A stretch of DNA of 64,000 nucleotides from Faecalicatena_A orotica (GCF_040545875.1 NZ_JBEPMR010000001.1), one strand, 5' to 3'. Counted from the stretch's first letter, positions 9,136 through 18,838 are shown. The notes: generated by a model from the sequence alone, not told the origin. Numbers and translations are program-made.

Positions 9136-9178
9136 AAAAGACCGGATCACTTCCTCATTTAGTGATCCGGTTCTTTGA
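9136..9178. terminator. Bidirectional terminator between prs and the DUF1653 gene
   Basis: An 11-bp perfect stem (9141-9151 with 9161-9171) with a 9-nt loop is flanked by an A-run on the left and TTCTTTGATTTTT on the right, so it can end transcripts from both converging genes. Confidence 0.85.
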
Positions 9179-9181
9179 TTT

Positions 9182-9685
9182 TTATCTTAATCTGCCTGTC
9201 TCATATTTGATCTTCATCCGTAGATAACTCATGAGTTCTTCGTATCTGAGTTCTGTCGTCTTTTCCGTCAGAACACTGCCGAGACTCTCTGCTGCCGTTG
9301 TCAGGAAGGACTCTTTTACCTCAGTACGGTGCTGATAGAGGAACCTCAGTTTTTCTTCATTTGACCTGCAGTCTAAAAACTGCATAATCAATGACGGCTC
9401 TGCTTTCTTGCCCTCGCCTTCTGTTTCAGAAGCTGCTTTCTGTCCCTCATCTCTTCCGGCCAGTTCGAACCGGTATCTCTGACCGGCATCGGGATATTTT
9501 TCTCTGTCAACAGGGCTTAAAAACATGGCAAGCGGGCGGGCGTAAATTCCCCGGCTGCCGTACATTGCCTCGTATATGACCAGTTCTTCCCCCGTTTCCG
9601 TGTGTATAGCTACATTCAGCACCTTGTACTGCCTGCCTTTAAAGTGTGTATAGATTTCCCCTGACTGCGGCTTTTTACGTTCCAT
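9182..9685 (-). CDS. DUF1653 domain protein
   Basis: A 167-residue cytosolic protein of unknown function. Residues 9-60 form a DUF1653 domain (GEIYTHFKGRQYKVLNVA, then YGSRGIYARPLAMFLSPVD), a small beta-barrel seen alone or fused to other domains. The rest (LIMQFLDCRSNEEKLRFL onward) looks helical and I do not recognise it. The ATG at 9685 follows AGGAGC at 6 nt and avoids overlap with ilvA; the in-frame ATG at 9715 lies inside ilvA. It is the last gene of the ilvA-side run. Confidence 0.75.
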   Translation of the reverse strand: MERKKPQSGEIYTHFKGRQYKVLNVAIHTETGEELVIYEAMYGSRGIYARPLAMFLSPVDREKYPDAGQRYRFELAGRDEGQKAASETEGEGKKAEPSLIMQFLDCRSNEEKLRFLYQHRTEVKESFLTTAAESLGSVLTEKTTELRYEELMSYLRMKIKYETGRLR

Positions 9686-9698
9686 ATCCAGCTCCTGA

Positions 9699-10913
9699 TT
9701 AATATAACTTCGCACTGATTAGTTTCGGACGGAATCCTTTTGCTTCCAGTGCATCCAGTATTTTATGTTTGTGTTCTGTCCCGAAGGCTTCCATTGTAAT
9801 CCTCAATTCCACAGCCGCGTTTCTGTTCGTGCTTACAAACTGATTATGCTCCAGTTTGATTACGTTACCCTGCTGGTCTGCAATCGTGGAAGCGACGCTC
9901 ACCAGCTCACCCGGCTTATCCGGAAGCAGGACAGATACGGAGAATATCCTGTCTCTCTGGATCAGGCCGTGCTGCACGATTGAAGACATCGTAATCACAT
10001 CCATGTTGCCGCCGCTTAAGATACAGACTACTTTCTTTCCTTTGCAGTCCAGCTGCTTAAGTGCCGCAACGGATAAAAGGCCTGAGTTTTCCACGATCAT
10101 TTTATGATTCTCCACCATATCGAGGAAAGCGCCAATCAGCTCGTCATCGTCAACCAGAAGGATATCGTCAACGTTTTCCTGTACGTAAGGCAGGTTCTGG
10201 ACACCGACCGCCTTCACGGCAGTACCGTCTGCAATCGTATTGGCACTCTCAAGCTCCACGACTTCCCCGGCCTTTAAAGCCGCCGTCATGCTGGCAGCCT
10301 CAGACGGCTCCACGCCGATCACTTTGATCTTCGGGTTCAGCATTTTGGCGAGTGTAGCCACACCTGTAATAAGTCCGCCCCCTCCGACCGGGACAAGGAT
10401 GTAATCTACTGTGGGAAGTTCCTGCACAATCTCCATTGCGATCGTTCCCTGCCCTGTTGCGACATCGAGATCGTCAAACGGGTGTACAAACGTATACCCT
10501 TCCTTCTCCGCCAGTTCATATGCATAAGCACATGCATCATCATAAACGTCCCCGTAAAGAATAACTTCGGCGCCATAGCTCTTAGTACGGTTCACCTTAA
10601 TCAGCGGAGTAACCGTGGGCATGACGATGGTTGCCTTACAGCCGTATTTCTTTGCCGCGTATGCCACCCCCTGGGCATGGTTGCCGGCTGATGCCGTGAT
10701 CAGCCCCTTTTGCCGGTCCTCCTCGGACAGTGTGCTGATCTTGTAGTACGCGCCGCGCAGCTTATATGCACCTGTGTGCTGCATGTTTTCTGGCTTCAGA
10801 TACACTTTCCCGCCGCTCAGTTCACTCAGATAATCACTAAAAACCAGCTTGGTCGGGTTGGTTACCTGTTTTACGAGTTCACTTGCTTCTTCAAACTTCT
10901 CTAACGTTAACAT
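9699..10913 (-). CDS. ilvA: Threonine ammonia-lyase with ACT domain
   Basis: PLP enzyme that converts threonine to 2-oxobutyrate and ammonia, feeding isoleucine synthesis or propionate formation. The 404-residue product has PLP-lysine Lys51 in HTGAYKLRGA, the phosphate-binding PVGGGGLITG (around 177-186) and a single C-terminal ACT domain starting about VSVLLPDKPGEL. One ACT domain and this length fit the TdcB/short IlvA type rather than the two-domain biosynthetic form. The ATG at 10913 has AAGGGGT upstream; the in-frame ATG at 10973 lies inside ftsY and is rejected. Confidence 0.93.
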   Translation of the reverse strand: MLTLEKFEEASELVKQVTNPTKLVFSDYLSELSGGKVYLKPENMQHTGAYKLRGAYYKISTLSEEDRQKGLITASAGNHAQGVAYAAKKYGCKATIVMPTVTPLIKVNRTKSYGAEVILYGDVYDDACAYAYELAEKEGYTFVHPFDDLDVATGQGTIAMEIVQELPTVDYILVPVGGGGLITGVATLAKMLNPKIKVIGVEPSEAASMTAALKAGEVVELESANTIADGTAVKAVGVQNLPYVQENVDDILLVDDDELIGAFLDMVENHKMIVENSGLLSVAALKQLDCKGKKVVCILSGGNMDVITMSSIVQHGLIQRDRIFSVSVLLPDKPGELVSVASTIADQQGNVIKLEHNQFVSTNRNAAVELRITMEAFGTEHKHKILDALEAKGFRPKLISAKLY

Positions 10914-10935
10914 TTTACCCCTTCTTTCTTTTTGG

Positions 10936-11877
10936 CTATTCCTCTTCAGTTTGCCCACTGTAGAATAATGCATTTACAAATTCATCTGCATCAAACTTCT
11001 GTAAATCCTCAATCGTCTCACCGACTCCGATATATTTTACCGGGATACCGAGCTCGGCCTGTATGGCAACGGCGATTCCGCCTTTTGCCGTACCGTCCAT
11101 CTTTGTCAGGATGACTCCCGTTATATCTGCTACTTCATTGAATTCCTTTGCCTGTGCGAGGGCATTCTGTCCGGTCGTGGCATCGAGTACAACAAGTGTC
11201 TCCTTATATGCCTCGGGATATTCTCTCTCGATCACACGGCTGATCTTTCTCAGCTCATCCATCAGATTCTTCTTATTGTGGAGCCTTCCTGCTGTGTCAC
11301 ACAGGAGTATGTCTGCTTTCCTCGCCTTCGCGGCGGCTACCGCATCATATACAACGGATGCCGGGTCTGCGCCCTCCTGCCCGCCGATCATCTCCACCTC
11401 TGCGCGGTTTGCCCATTCTTTCAGCTGCTCACCTGCTGCCGCCCGAAATGTATCCGCCGCTGCCAGAATCACCTTTTTATGCTGGTCATGGAATTTCCCT
11501 GCCAGCTTGCCAATCGTCGTCGTTTTACCGACCCCGTTGACGCCGATTACAAACACAACGGATGTCTTTTCTTCGAATTCATAGGCTGTCTCGCCTACAT
11601 CCATCTGTTCCTTGATACTGTCAATCAAAAGCTGCCTGCATTCCACAGGTTCTTTGATATGTTGTTCCCGGACTTTCCCTTTCAGGTCTTCTATGATCTC
11701 CATCGTCGTATTCACGCCTAAGTCCCCCATGATAAGGGTCTCTTCCAGTTCCTCATAGAAGTCGTCATCTATTTTCGAAAAGCCGTGGAAAATACTGTCC
11801 ATGCCGGATACAATATTGTCTCTCGTCTTTGTCAGGCCGGACACAAGCCGTTTAAAAAAGCCTTGTTTTTCTTCCAT
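10936..11877 (-). CDS. ftsY: Signal recognition particle receptor FtsY
   Basis: SRP receptor GTPase that docks ribosome-nascent chain complexes at the membrane. The 313-residue protein has only the N and G domains with a short N-terminal amphipathic start (KQGFFKRLVSGLTKTRDNI) for membrane contact, as in Firmicutes. G motifs are GVNGVGKTTTIGKL (around 113-126), ADTFRAAAGEQL, DTAGRLHNK and TKMDGTAKGG. It is downstream of smc by 15 bp; smc-ftsY is a conserved pair. Confidence 0.97.
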   Translation of the reverse strand: MEEKQGFFKRLVSGLTKTRDNIVSGMDSIFHGFSKIDDDFYEELEETLIMGDLGVNTTMEIIEDLKGKVREQHIKEPVECRQLLIDSIKEQMDVGETAYEFEEKTSVVFVIGVNGVGKTTTIGKLAGKFHDQHKKVILAAADTFRAAAGEQLKEWANRAEVEMIGGQEGADPASVVYDAVAAAKARKADILLCDTAGRLHNKKNLMDELRKISRVIEREYPEAYKETLVVLDATTGQNALAQAKEFNEVADITGVILTKMDGTAKGGIAVAIQAELGIPVKYIGVGETIEDLQKFDADEFVNALFYSGQTEEE

Positions 11878-11892
11878 CTTACTCCTCCATTC

Positions 11893-14800
11893 TTATTTAT
11901 CCAGTTCATTCTCCAACAGGTCTACGGATACAAGGGTGGAAACCCCTTTCTCCTGCATGGTAATACCATAGAGTCTGTCTGCCGCGGTCATGGTGCCCCT
12001 TCTGTGCGTGATTACGATAAACTGTGTATTCTTTGTCAGCTTATGCAGATACTGGGCAAAGCGGGTTACATTGCTGTCATCCAGCGCCGCCTCAATCTCA
12101 TCCAGAAGGCAGAATGGGGAAGGCTTCAGGTTCTGGATGGCAAACAGCAGTGAAATAGCCGTCAGTGCCTTCTCCCCGCCGGACAGCTGCATCATATTCT
12201 GTAGTTTTTTCCCCGGCGGCTGTGCAATGATCCGGATCCCCGCCTCCAGGATATCTTCATCCTCCATCAGCTCCAGTGTACCCTTTCCGCCTCCGAAGAG
12301 CTGCTTGAATACGCTGTCAAATTCTTTTGAGATCAGTGCAAACTGTTCTTCGAACTGCTTACGCATCGCCGCATCCAGCTCCTCGATGATCTTGATCAGT
12401 GTGGCCTCTGCCTCGATCAGATCGTCATGCTGTCCTTTCAGGAATTCAAAACGTTCTGAGACATTCTTGTAATCCTCGATAGCATTGACATTGACATCGC
12501 CCAGCTTTTTGATATCTCCTTTTAAGTTCTGGATCTGGCGTTTCATATAGGCGAGGTCCGTCAGGTTTTCGTTCCGCAGCTCCAGTGCATGATTATAGGT
12601 GATCTCATATTCCTCCCACATGTAGTTAATCTGCTTTTCCGATGCCTCCTCATAAGACTCTTTCCGGCTGTTGAGGCGGAAACACTCCTTGTCCAGTTCT
12701 GACATATGTCTGGAGAGTTCCTCTCTTTTTCCCAGAAATGCTTTATGCTTCTGGTTCAGTTCGTCTCTCTTCGCCACCTGGCTCTTAATCTCCGTATCAA
12801 TCTCTGCAAACAGTTCCTTTGACTGCTCTATCGTATCCTTAAGGTCCTGTATTTTATTTTCTTTTTCCTGAATCTCTTCTGACGCATTCCCTTTGTTGAT
12901 ATCCAGTTCTTTCAGCTCTGCTTCAAACTTCTCGATTTCCTCTTTGATACGGCTCGTGTTCTCATGGATAAACACATTCTGCTGCTCCAGGCTGGCAAGC
13001 GCCAGATGTACTTCCTCTGAACGCTTTAACTGTATAGACTCCTGCACCTTATCTGTTTCCAGATTTTTCTGCAGTTTTTCAATCTTTTCATTCAGTTCTT
13101 TTTCCAGTGCTTCCGAAGCTTCCAGTTCCATCTGGATGGAATCCTCATTGTCCAGAATCTCCTGAAGGCGCTGCTCCAGTGTCTCCTGTTCCCTCAGGTA
13201 GCTGTCATAGCGGTCCTTCGCCTCTTTCTGTCTTGTAATCACCTGCTCCAGATTCATCTTAGCGGTGTTCTCGACTACGGATGCCTTCCTCAGCTTCTGC
13301 TGGATCTCGTCAATGACGCTGTAGCACGCGGCACGCTTTGCCTTCACCTCGTTGACTGCCTTCTCGCAGTCGTCCATATCCTTCTTCAGCATTCTGACCG
13401 TCTGCTCGAACTCTTCGATCTCGCGCCGCCTGCTCAAAAGGTTGCTGGAATTCTTGAAAGCTCCTCCTGTCATGGAACCGCCCGGATTAATCAGTTCCCC
13501 TTCCAGTGTCACAAGGCGCAGGGACTGCCTGTACTTTCTGGCGAGCTGCACCCCATGATCGATGTTTTCCACGACGATTGTTCTTCCTAAAAGCTGGTCG
13601 GCCAGCCCCTGGAACTGCGCCTCCACATGTACCAGTGTATTGGCAAGCCCCACTACCCCTGGTTCTTTTAACACCTCCGGCTGGCGCAGTCCCCCGCCGC
13701 TGTGCATGCTTGTGAGCGGCAGAAAAGTGGCACGCCCGAACTTATTCTGTTTCAGGTAGGAGATCATACGTTTCGCAGTCTCCTCATTATCTGTCACGAT
13801 GTTCTGGATATTTCCGCCTAACGCGGTCTCAATGGCAATCTCATATTCCTTATCGACCTTGATGATATCCGCAACAACACCAATCAGGCCCTTTTCCCGG
13901 TCCTTATTGCCCATCACTTTACGGATACTGTTGCCGTAACCATCGTACCGCTCCGTGATATTCTTTAGAGACTCCAGTCTCGATGATTCCCTGTGATATG
14001 CAGTCTGTCCGATGCGCAGCTGTTCCTGCTTCTCTGACAGGACTTTCTGGAGTGTCTCAATCTCCTGCTCGTTTTCATTGACCTGTGCCGTATATCCGTT
14101 GATTTCCTCTGATATCTGCCTCAGCTCATTCTCATATGAGGCAAGCACTGCATTCTGCTTTTCCGCTTCAGAAGACACTTCTATGATCTTTCTCCCCAGC
14201 TCGGCCTTCCTCGTTGTAATCTGTTCCTGAGTGGTATCGTAATGCTGGATCTTTGCCTTTGTAGATGCCCTGCTGTTCAAGAGCTCCATGATCTCGGCCT
14301 TGCTCTGTTCCGCCTCCGCCGTCCGGGACGCAATACGCGTCTGGATATCGATCAGGGCTTCTTTGGCCTCTGTGTCACTTCTGGTCACCTCCGCAAGCTT
14401 TGCCTTCACGGCGGCCTGTTCTTTTAGAAGCTCTTCCTGCTGTGCCTGTCTTGTATCGATCTCCACACGAATGGTATTCAGGCGGTTATCGTAATGCTCG
14501 TCATTCATGCGGACCGTGTTAATCTGTTCCTTCAGGACATTGATCTGGCCTTCCAGCTGCTGCTTTAAAAGGGTGGTCTCATTGAGCTGGCCCTTCGCCT
14601 TTTCGATCGAAAAATCAATCTCGTCCACTTCTTCCTCGATGGCCTCATATTCCGTCTTCATATTTTCATACTTGACGCTTGTCTCCTCCAGCTCATCGCC
14701 GGCAATCTTAAGCTTATCGTCCAGTTCTCTGATCTGGTCCCTGATACGTTCCGTTTCCAGCAGGAACATATTAATGTCATAAGTCTTCAGTTCTTCTTTT

Positions 14801-15453
14801 TTCTTCAGATACTCTCTTGCCACCTCTGACTGCCTCTTTAAAGGCCCGATCTGTTTTTCCAGCTCTGAGAGGATGTCGTTGACACGGGTCAGATTCAGTC
14901 GTTCATCCTCCAGTTTCTTTAAAGAAAGATTCTTACGCCGTTTAAACTTCACGATTCCGGCCGCCTCATCAAATAATTCACGGCGTTCTTCCGGCTTTCC
15001 ACTCAGGATTTTATCAATCTGTCCCTGACCGATGATAGAATACCCTTCTTTCCCGATCCCGGTGTCGTAAAACATCTCATTGATATCTTTCAGCCTGCAT
15101 CCTGCACCGTTAATAAGATATTCACTCTCCCCGGAGCGGTACAGCTTTCTGGTGACTGTCACTTCCCCGTACTCCACGGGCAGCTGGTGATCCGAATTGT
15201 CCAGTGTAATGGCAACGGATGCATAGCTGAGCGGTTTTCTGTTCTCTGTTCCGGAGAAAATGACATCCTGCATCGTGCCGCCGCGAAGCTGCTTCACACG
15301 CTGTTCTCCGAGAACCCACCGCACTGCATCGGCAACATTGCTCTTCCCGCTGCCGTTCGGGCCCACGATACCGGTGATCCCGTTGTGGAATTCGAATTTA
15401 ATTTTATTGGCAAAAGACTTAAAGCCCTGTACCTCTATGCTCTTTAAATACAT
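11893..15453 (-). CDS. smc: Chromosome segregation ATPase SMC
   Basis: The coiled-coil ATPase of the condensin complex that organises and segregates the chromosome. At 1,186 residues it is full length: Walker A GPNGSGKSNVADAV (32-45), coiled coil, a hinge near 515-640 (DGYGNSIRKVMG to LINPGGSMTGGAF), the returning coiled coil, then signature LSGGEKALTAISLLFA and Walker B CLLDEIEAALDD. No scpA or scpB is in the window. It follows rnc by 12 bp in the conserved plsX-acpP-rnc-smc-ftsY order. Confidence 0.98.
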   Translation of the reverse strand: MYLKSIEVQGFKSFANKIKFEFHNGITGIVGPNGSGKSNVADAVRWVLGEQRVKQLRGGTMQDVIFSGTENRKPLSYASVAITLDNSDHQLPVEYGEVTVTRKLYRSGESEYLINGAGCRLKDINEMFYDTGIGKEGYSIIGQGQIDKILSGKPEERRELFDEAAGIVKFKRRKNLSLKKLEDERLNLTRVNDILSELEKQIGPLKRQSEVAREYLKKKEELKTYDINMFLLETERIRDQIRELDDKLKIAGDELEETSVKYENMKTEYEAIEEEVDEIDFSIEKAKGQLNETTLLKQQLEGQINVLKEQINTVRMNDEHYDNRLNTIRVEIDTRQAQQEELLKEQAAVKAKLAEVTRSDTEAKEALIDIQTRIASRTAEAEQSKAEIMELLNSRASTKAKIQHYDTTQEQITTRKAELGRKIIEVSSEAEKQNAVLASYENELRQISEEINGYTAQVNENEQEIETLQKVLSEKQEQLRIGQTAYHRESSRLESLKNITERYDGYGNSIRKVMGNKDREKGLIGVVADIIKVDKEYEIAIETALGGNIQNIVTDNEETAKRMISYLKQNKFGRATFLPLTSMHSGGGLRQPEVLKEPGVVGLANTLVHVEAQFQGLADQLLGRTIVVENIDHGVQLARKYRQSLRLVTLEGELINPGGSMTGGAFKNSSNLLSRRREIEEFEQTVRMLKKDMDDCEKAVNEVKAKRAACYSVIDEIQQKLRKASVVENTAKMNLEQVITRQKEAKDRYDSYLREQETLEQRLQEILDNEDSIQMELEASEALEKELNEKIEKLQKNLETDKVQESIQLKRSEEVHLALASLEQQNVFIHENTSRIKEEIEKFEAELKELDINKGNASEEIQEKENKIQDLKDTIEQSKELFAEIDTEIKSQVAKRDELNQKHKAFLGKREELSRHMSELDKECFRLNSRKESYEEASEKQINYMWEEYEITYNHALELRNENLTDLAYMKRQIQNLKGDIKKLGDVNVNAIEDYKNVSERFEFLKGQHDDLIEAEATLIKIIEELDAAMRKQFEEQFALISKEFDSVFKQLFGGGKGTLELMEDEDILEAGIRIIAQPPGKKLQNMMQLSGGEKALTAISLLFAIQNLKPSPFCLLDEIEAALDDSNVTRFAQYLHKLTKNTQFIVITHRRGTMTAADRLYGITMQEKGVSTLVSVDLLENELDK

Positions 15454-15465
15454 ATAACACCTGCT

Positions 15466-16149
15466 TTATTTTCTAATTTCCAGAATTGCCTTATATGCGG
15501 CCTCCTGTTCTGCGGCTTTTTTGGTTCTGCCTTCCCCGATTCCGAACCCTTTTTCACCGATCAGTACTTCTACGAAGAAGGACTTATTATGGTCCGGCCC
15601 TTCTTCCTTTACCAAATGGTATGAAATAGCGCCTTCCATCTTTGCCTGTACGATCTCCTGCAAAATAGTCTTGCTATCAAAAAAGAGCTTCTTATCCTCT
15701 AAATCCGTCAGTATAAAGCGATGGATAAACTCTTTTGCATTAGTAAAACCACCGTCCAGATAGATCGCCCCGATCAGGGCTTCCAATGCATCTGACGTGA
15801 TGGAATCACGCTTTCTCCCGCCGGTCGCCTCTTCTCCTTTTCCGAGCAGCAGATAACTTCCCAGATCGATATCGCGTGCACAGAAAGCGAGCGCAGGTTC
15901 ACATACCATGCTTGCCCGTGTCTTCGTAAGTTCCCCTTCTGACACCTTGGGTGACTCTAAAAATAAAAATTCACTGGAAACAAGTTCCAGCACTGCATCT
16001 CCGAGAAATTCCAGGCGTTCATTACAATGGTACTTTTCCAGATGCTTCTCATTTGTATAGGAGCTGTGCATCATTGCACGCCTAAGCAGAGAAAAATCCT
16101 GAAATTTATATCCTATTTTCTTCTCGAGTTCTTTTAAACGATCGCTCAT
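15466..16149 (-). CDS. rnc: Ribonuclease III
   Basis: Double-strand-specific endoribonuclease that processes rRNA precursors and mRNAs. The 227 residues contain the catalytic signature NERLEFLGDAVLEL (43 onward), TKTRASMV, the second acidic site SDALEALIGAIYLDGG, and a C-terminal dsRNA-binding domain ending GRTKKAAEQEAAYKAILE. I place the start at 16149 (MSDRLKELEKK), with GGAAGGTGGGGG upstream. An in-frame ATG at 16254 would add 35 residues unlike the family and would run through the acpP terminator. Confidence 0.96.
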   Translation of the reverse strand: MSDRLKELEKKIGYKFQDFSLLRRAMMHSSYTNEKHLEKYHCNERLEFLGDAVLELVSSEFLFLESPKVSEGELTKTRASMVCEPALAFCARDIDLGSYLLLGKGEEATGGRKRDSITSDALEALIGAIYLDGGFTNAKEFIHRFILTDLEDKKLFFDSKTILQEIVQAKMEGAISYHLVKEEGPDHNKSFFVEVLIGEKGFGIGEGRTKKAAEQEAAYKAILEIRK

Positions 16150-16227
16150 AACCCCCACCTTCCGGAAAGCATGTCCGCACTTAAGCCGGCTTACTGCCCT
16201 CCTTCTTTTTATCAATCCAGTTAAAAT

Positions 16228-16252
16228 GAAAAAGCCCATAGGGGGCTTTTTC
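16228..16252 (-). terminator. Terminator just after acpP
   Basis: A 10-bp stem (16228-16237 with 16243-16252) closes a 5-nt loop and includes U/A-rich arms, 12 bp after the acpP stop. It would separate the abundant acpP message from rnc-smc-ftsY or lower read-through into them. Confidence 0.75.
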
Positions 16253-16264
16253 ATAAGTAACCTA

Positions 16265-16495
16265 TTATTCTACAGCCTTTCTAATCTGATAAACCGCATC
16301 ACCTACTGTCGCAATCTTCTCTGCCTCGTCATTGTCAATCTCAATGTCGAATTCTTCTTCAATCCCCATGATTATCTGGAAAATGTCTAATGAATCTGCT
16401 CCCAAATCATCCACAAATGTCGTCTCCAGATTGATATCATCCTTCTGTACGTTTAATACGTCTGCAATAATTTCCTGTAATTTTTCAAATTCCAT
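16265..16495 (-). CDS. acpP: Acyl carrier protein
   Basis: Carrier of growing acyl chains in fatty-acid synthesis. The 76-residue acidic protein has the phosphopantetheine site DLGADSLD with Ser35 and the flanking helix II sequence IFQIIMGIEEEF. The start follows GGGAAGAGGA. It is 25 bp downstream of plsX, a conserved pairing: PlsX draws acyl chains from acyl-ACP. Confidence 0.97.
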   Translation of the reverse strand: MEFEKLQEIIADVLNVQKDDINLETTFVDDLGADSLDIFQIIMGIEEEFDIEIDNDEAEKIATVGDAVYQIRKAVE

Positions 16496-16520
16496 TGTCC
16501 TCTTCCCTTTCTTTGTTACA

Positions 16521-17549
16521 TTAGTCTTCTTTTTTTTCTTCCTGCGTTTTGGATACTACGTCTCTGATCTTTTCATTGATCCGTTGTTCCTTGAATGTCA
16601 CGCATTGGATAATTGAATTGCATACTTCTTTCGAAGTAGAACTTCCATGTGTCTTGACAACCAGCCCGTTCAATCCCAGAAGCGGCGCTCCGCCGTACTC
16701 GCTGGCATCGAAGTCCTTCAGTGTGCTTTTCAGCGCCGGTTTGACGAGAAGTGCCCCGATCTTGGTCCTAAGTGAAGTCATCATGCCGGCCTTAATCTTG
16801 CTGATCAGTGTACCTCCCACGCCTTCATACAGCTTCAGGATTACATTACCCACAAAAGCCTCGCACACGACAACGTCTACGGCTCCTGCCGGAATATCCC
16901 TGGCCTCCACGCTTCCCACAAAGTTAATGTCGCTGCATTCCTTCAGCAGGGGGAATGTCTCCTTGACCAGTGCGTTTCCTTTTTCTTCTTCCGCACCGAT
17001 ATTCACGATTCCTACGGTCGGGTTCTTCTTCCCTATGACATTCTCCATATAGATGGAACCCATCTTTGCGAACTGCACAAGGTGTGAAGGCCTTGCATCT
17101 ACATTCGCACCGCAGTCTACCAGTAAAGATACACCTCTGGCTGTGGGAATCAGCGGCGCCAGCGGCGGTCTCTCCACCCCCTTGATTCTTCCGACGATCA
17201 CCTGGCCGCCGACCAGAATCGCCCCGGAGCTTCCTGCAGATACGAACGCATCAGCTTCTCCTTTTTTCACCAGATTCATAGCTACCACAATGGAAGAATC
17301 TTTCTTCCTGCGAATCGCCACAACAGGTGGTTCGGCAGTCTCGATTACTTCAGATGCATTTATAATCTCAATCTGGTCTGACGGATATGTGTACTCTGAT
17401 AACGTCTTCTTCAGCAGTTCTTCCTGCCCTGTCAACAGGATCTTGATATCGCCCCTTTGCTTTACGGCTTCCACCGCACCCTTGATCATCTCTCCCGGTG
17501 CATTATCGCCGCCCATTGCATCCAGGGCAACTCTTGTAATATCAGACAT
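16521..17549 (-). CDS. plsX: Phosphate acyltransferase PlsX
   Basis: Converts acyl-ACP and phosphate to acyl-phosphate, the substrate of PlsY. The 342-residue protein starts MSDITRVALDAMGGDNAPGE, typical of PlsX, and contains VSAGSSGAILVGG, LLVDCGANVDARP and YGGAPLLGLNGLVVKTHGSS. The ATG at 17549 sits behind an excellent TTAGGAGGAATAG site; the in-frame ATG at 17669 lies upstream of the mapped promoter and is rejected. In relatives rpmF is usually immediately upstream; here 7.6 kb of catabolic genes intervene. Confidence 0.97.
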   Translation of the reverse strand: MSDITRVALDAMGGDNAPGEMIKGAVEAVKQRGDIKILLTGQEELLKKTLSEYTYPSDQIEIINASEVIETAEPPVVAIRRKKDSSIVVAMNLVKKGEADAFVSAGSSGAILVGGQVIVGRIKGVERPPLAPLIPTARGVSLLVDCGANVDARPSHLVQFAKMGSIYMENVIGKKNPTVGIVNIGAEEEKGNALVKETFPLLKECSDINFVGSVEARDIPAGAVDVVVCEAFVGNVILKLYEGVGGTLISKIKAGMMTSLRTKIGALLVKPALKSTLKDFDASEYGGAPLLGLNGLVVKTHGSSTSKEVCNSIIQCVTFKEQRINEKIRDVVSKTQEEKKED

Positions 17550-17577
17550 TTCTATTCCTCCTAACGCTACTGCATTC

Positions 17578-17606
17578 ATTCTACTAAACCTCAATCCAAA
17601 AATCAA
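17578..17606 (-). promoter_or_regulatory. Promoter of plsX
   Basis: TTGATT (17601-17606) and TAGAAT (17578-17583), 17 nt apart, on the minus strand about 30 bp before the plsX start. It makes plsX-acpP independent of the upstream LacI cassette. Confidence 0.6.
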
Positions 17607-17650
17607 TAACAAATTGGGAATTATAGGACGAACTTGTAACAGGCTTGTGA

Positions 17651-17693
17651 CAAGAAGGCCCCCGGCCAATCAGCAAGTGAAAGGCCGGGGGCC
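17651..17693 (-). terminator. Terminator after the LacI regulator gene
   Basis: An 11-bp GC-only stem, GGCCCCCGGCC pattern (17657-17667 with 17683-17693), 15-nt loop, followed on the minus strand by TTCTTG. It closes the catabolic cassette before plsX. Confidence 0.8.
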
Positions 17694-17713
17694 GCAGATT
17701 CCTCTTTGATATT

Positions 17714-18721
17714 TTATTTTGTAGACTCCCGGATGATCAGCTCCAGCTCGAAGGAGGTGCCTGTGCTTAGGTGGGGTTTGTCCTCCATCTGGGCCACAAG
17801 GAGCTCTACCGCTTTTATGCTCATTGCTTCTATGGGGACATTCACGGTCGTCAGTCTTGGACAGCAGTACCTGGCAAATTCAATATTGTCACAGGAGGCC
17901 AGCATCAGGTCATCCGGCACTTTGATATTATGATCCCTCAGGCAGTTCAGGGCACCTACCGCCATGATGTCTGTATCACTTAAAATAGCGTCCGGCAAAG
18001 TACCGCACTTTAGAATCTGTCCGGCGGACTCATACCCGGTCTCCATTGTATATTCTTTCTCGAGTCTCGTGATGCTGTGGGGCTTCAGGCCATATTTTTC
18101 CATTGTCATAAGAAAGCCTTTCAGCTTCGGCTCGTGGGCCGTATCCTTCGTCTTGCATCCTATGTAGGCTATGTTCTTATTGCCCCGGCTGATTAGATAT
18201 TCACATACTTTTTCAATCCCGAGAGTAAAATCTGCATGGATGATCTTCGCAGAGTCATACTCATTAAAATACCGGTCTGAATTACTCATAATGACCATCG
18301 GTACTTTGTCATGCCTTTTTGCAAAGGCGATCGACTGTTCCATATCATGAAAGTAGCACAAAACCAGCCCGCTGAAATAGTGGAGGGGCAGTGATTCAAA
18401 CAGGGTGTCAATGTTCCCGTTCACATCATTAATAGAGTACAGCACAACGGAATAATTGTACTTCATTGCCTCCTTCCTGATTGTATTGAACAGTGCCGCA
18501 TGAAATGGATTCCGTATCTCCTGCGCAATAACCGCAATTGTCTTTGAATCCTGTACTCTTAAATTTCTGGCAAATAAATTGGGTCTGTAGTTCAGCTTTT
18601 GAATCGCATCCTCAACAGCTTCCCTTTTATCTTCTCTTAATAGCTCCGGTGTATTCAGGTATTTGGAAACTGTCCCAACTGAAACTCCGGCTAATTTTGC
18701 AACATCTTTTATAACCGCCAC
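17714..18721 (-). CDS. LacI family transcriptional regulator
   Basis: A DNA-binding repressor or activator with a periplasmic-binding-like effector domain. The helix-turn-helix VIKDVAKLAGVSVGTVSKYL sits at the N-terminus, followed by the hinge region (NYRPNLFARNLR) and a ligand domain to residue 335. I prefer the GTG at 18721 because GGAAAGGA lies 7 nt before it and LacI proteins begin almost directly with the helix; the ATG at 18739 would add MGKEIL and lacks a site. It is the last gene of the ABC/dehydrogenase cassette and likely controls it through the palindrome at 24986-24999. Effector unknown. Confidence 0.9.
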   Translation of the reverse strand: MAVIKDVAKLAGVSVGTVSKYLNTPELLREDKREAVEDAIQKLNYRPNLFARNLRVQDSKTIAVIAQEIRNPFHAALFNTIRKEAMKYNYSVVLYSINDVNGNIDTLFESLPLHYFSGLVLCYFHDMEQSIAFAKRHDKVPMVIMSNSDRYFNEYDSAKIIHADFTLGIEKVCEYLISRGNKNIAYIGCKTKDTAHEPKLKGFLMTMEKYGLKPHSITRLEKEYTMETGYESAGQILKCGTLPDAILSDTDIMAVGALNCLRDHNIKVPDDLMLASCDNIEFARYCCPRLTTVNVPIEAMSIKAVELLVAQMEDKPHLSTGTSFELELIIRESTK

Positions 18722-18815
18722 AAGTATTTCCTTTCCCATCGATATAAATTATGCCGCCCGGCTGTAGAAAATCGATGACCACGCCTTGTTTTACCCCGCA
18801 TGGATAGCTTGTTAT

Positions 18816-18838
18816 ATTATACCAGAAATCTTTGATTT
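18816..18838 (-). promoter_or_regulatory. Probable promoter of the LacI gene
   Basis: TGGTATAAT on the minus strand (-10 at 18816-18821, extended TG) within the 162-bp gap after the dehydrogenase gene. The -35 region is poor, so it would depend on the extended -10. The gap otherwise holds two ATCGAT palindromes (near 18733 and 18769) of unknown meaning. Confidence 0.4.

Noticed and set aside
17549..17669. A 40-residue N-terminal extension for PlsX
   Set aside because: The promoter at 17578-17606 would be inside it, and the strong TTAGGAGG site belongs to the ATG at 17549.
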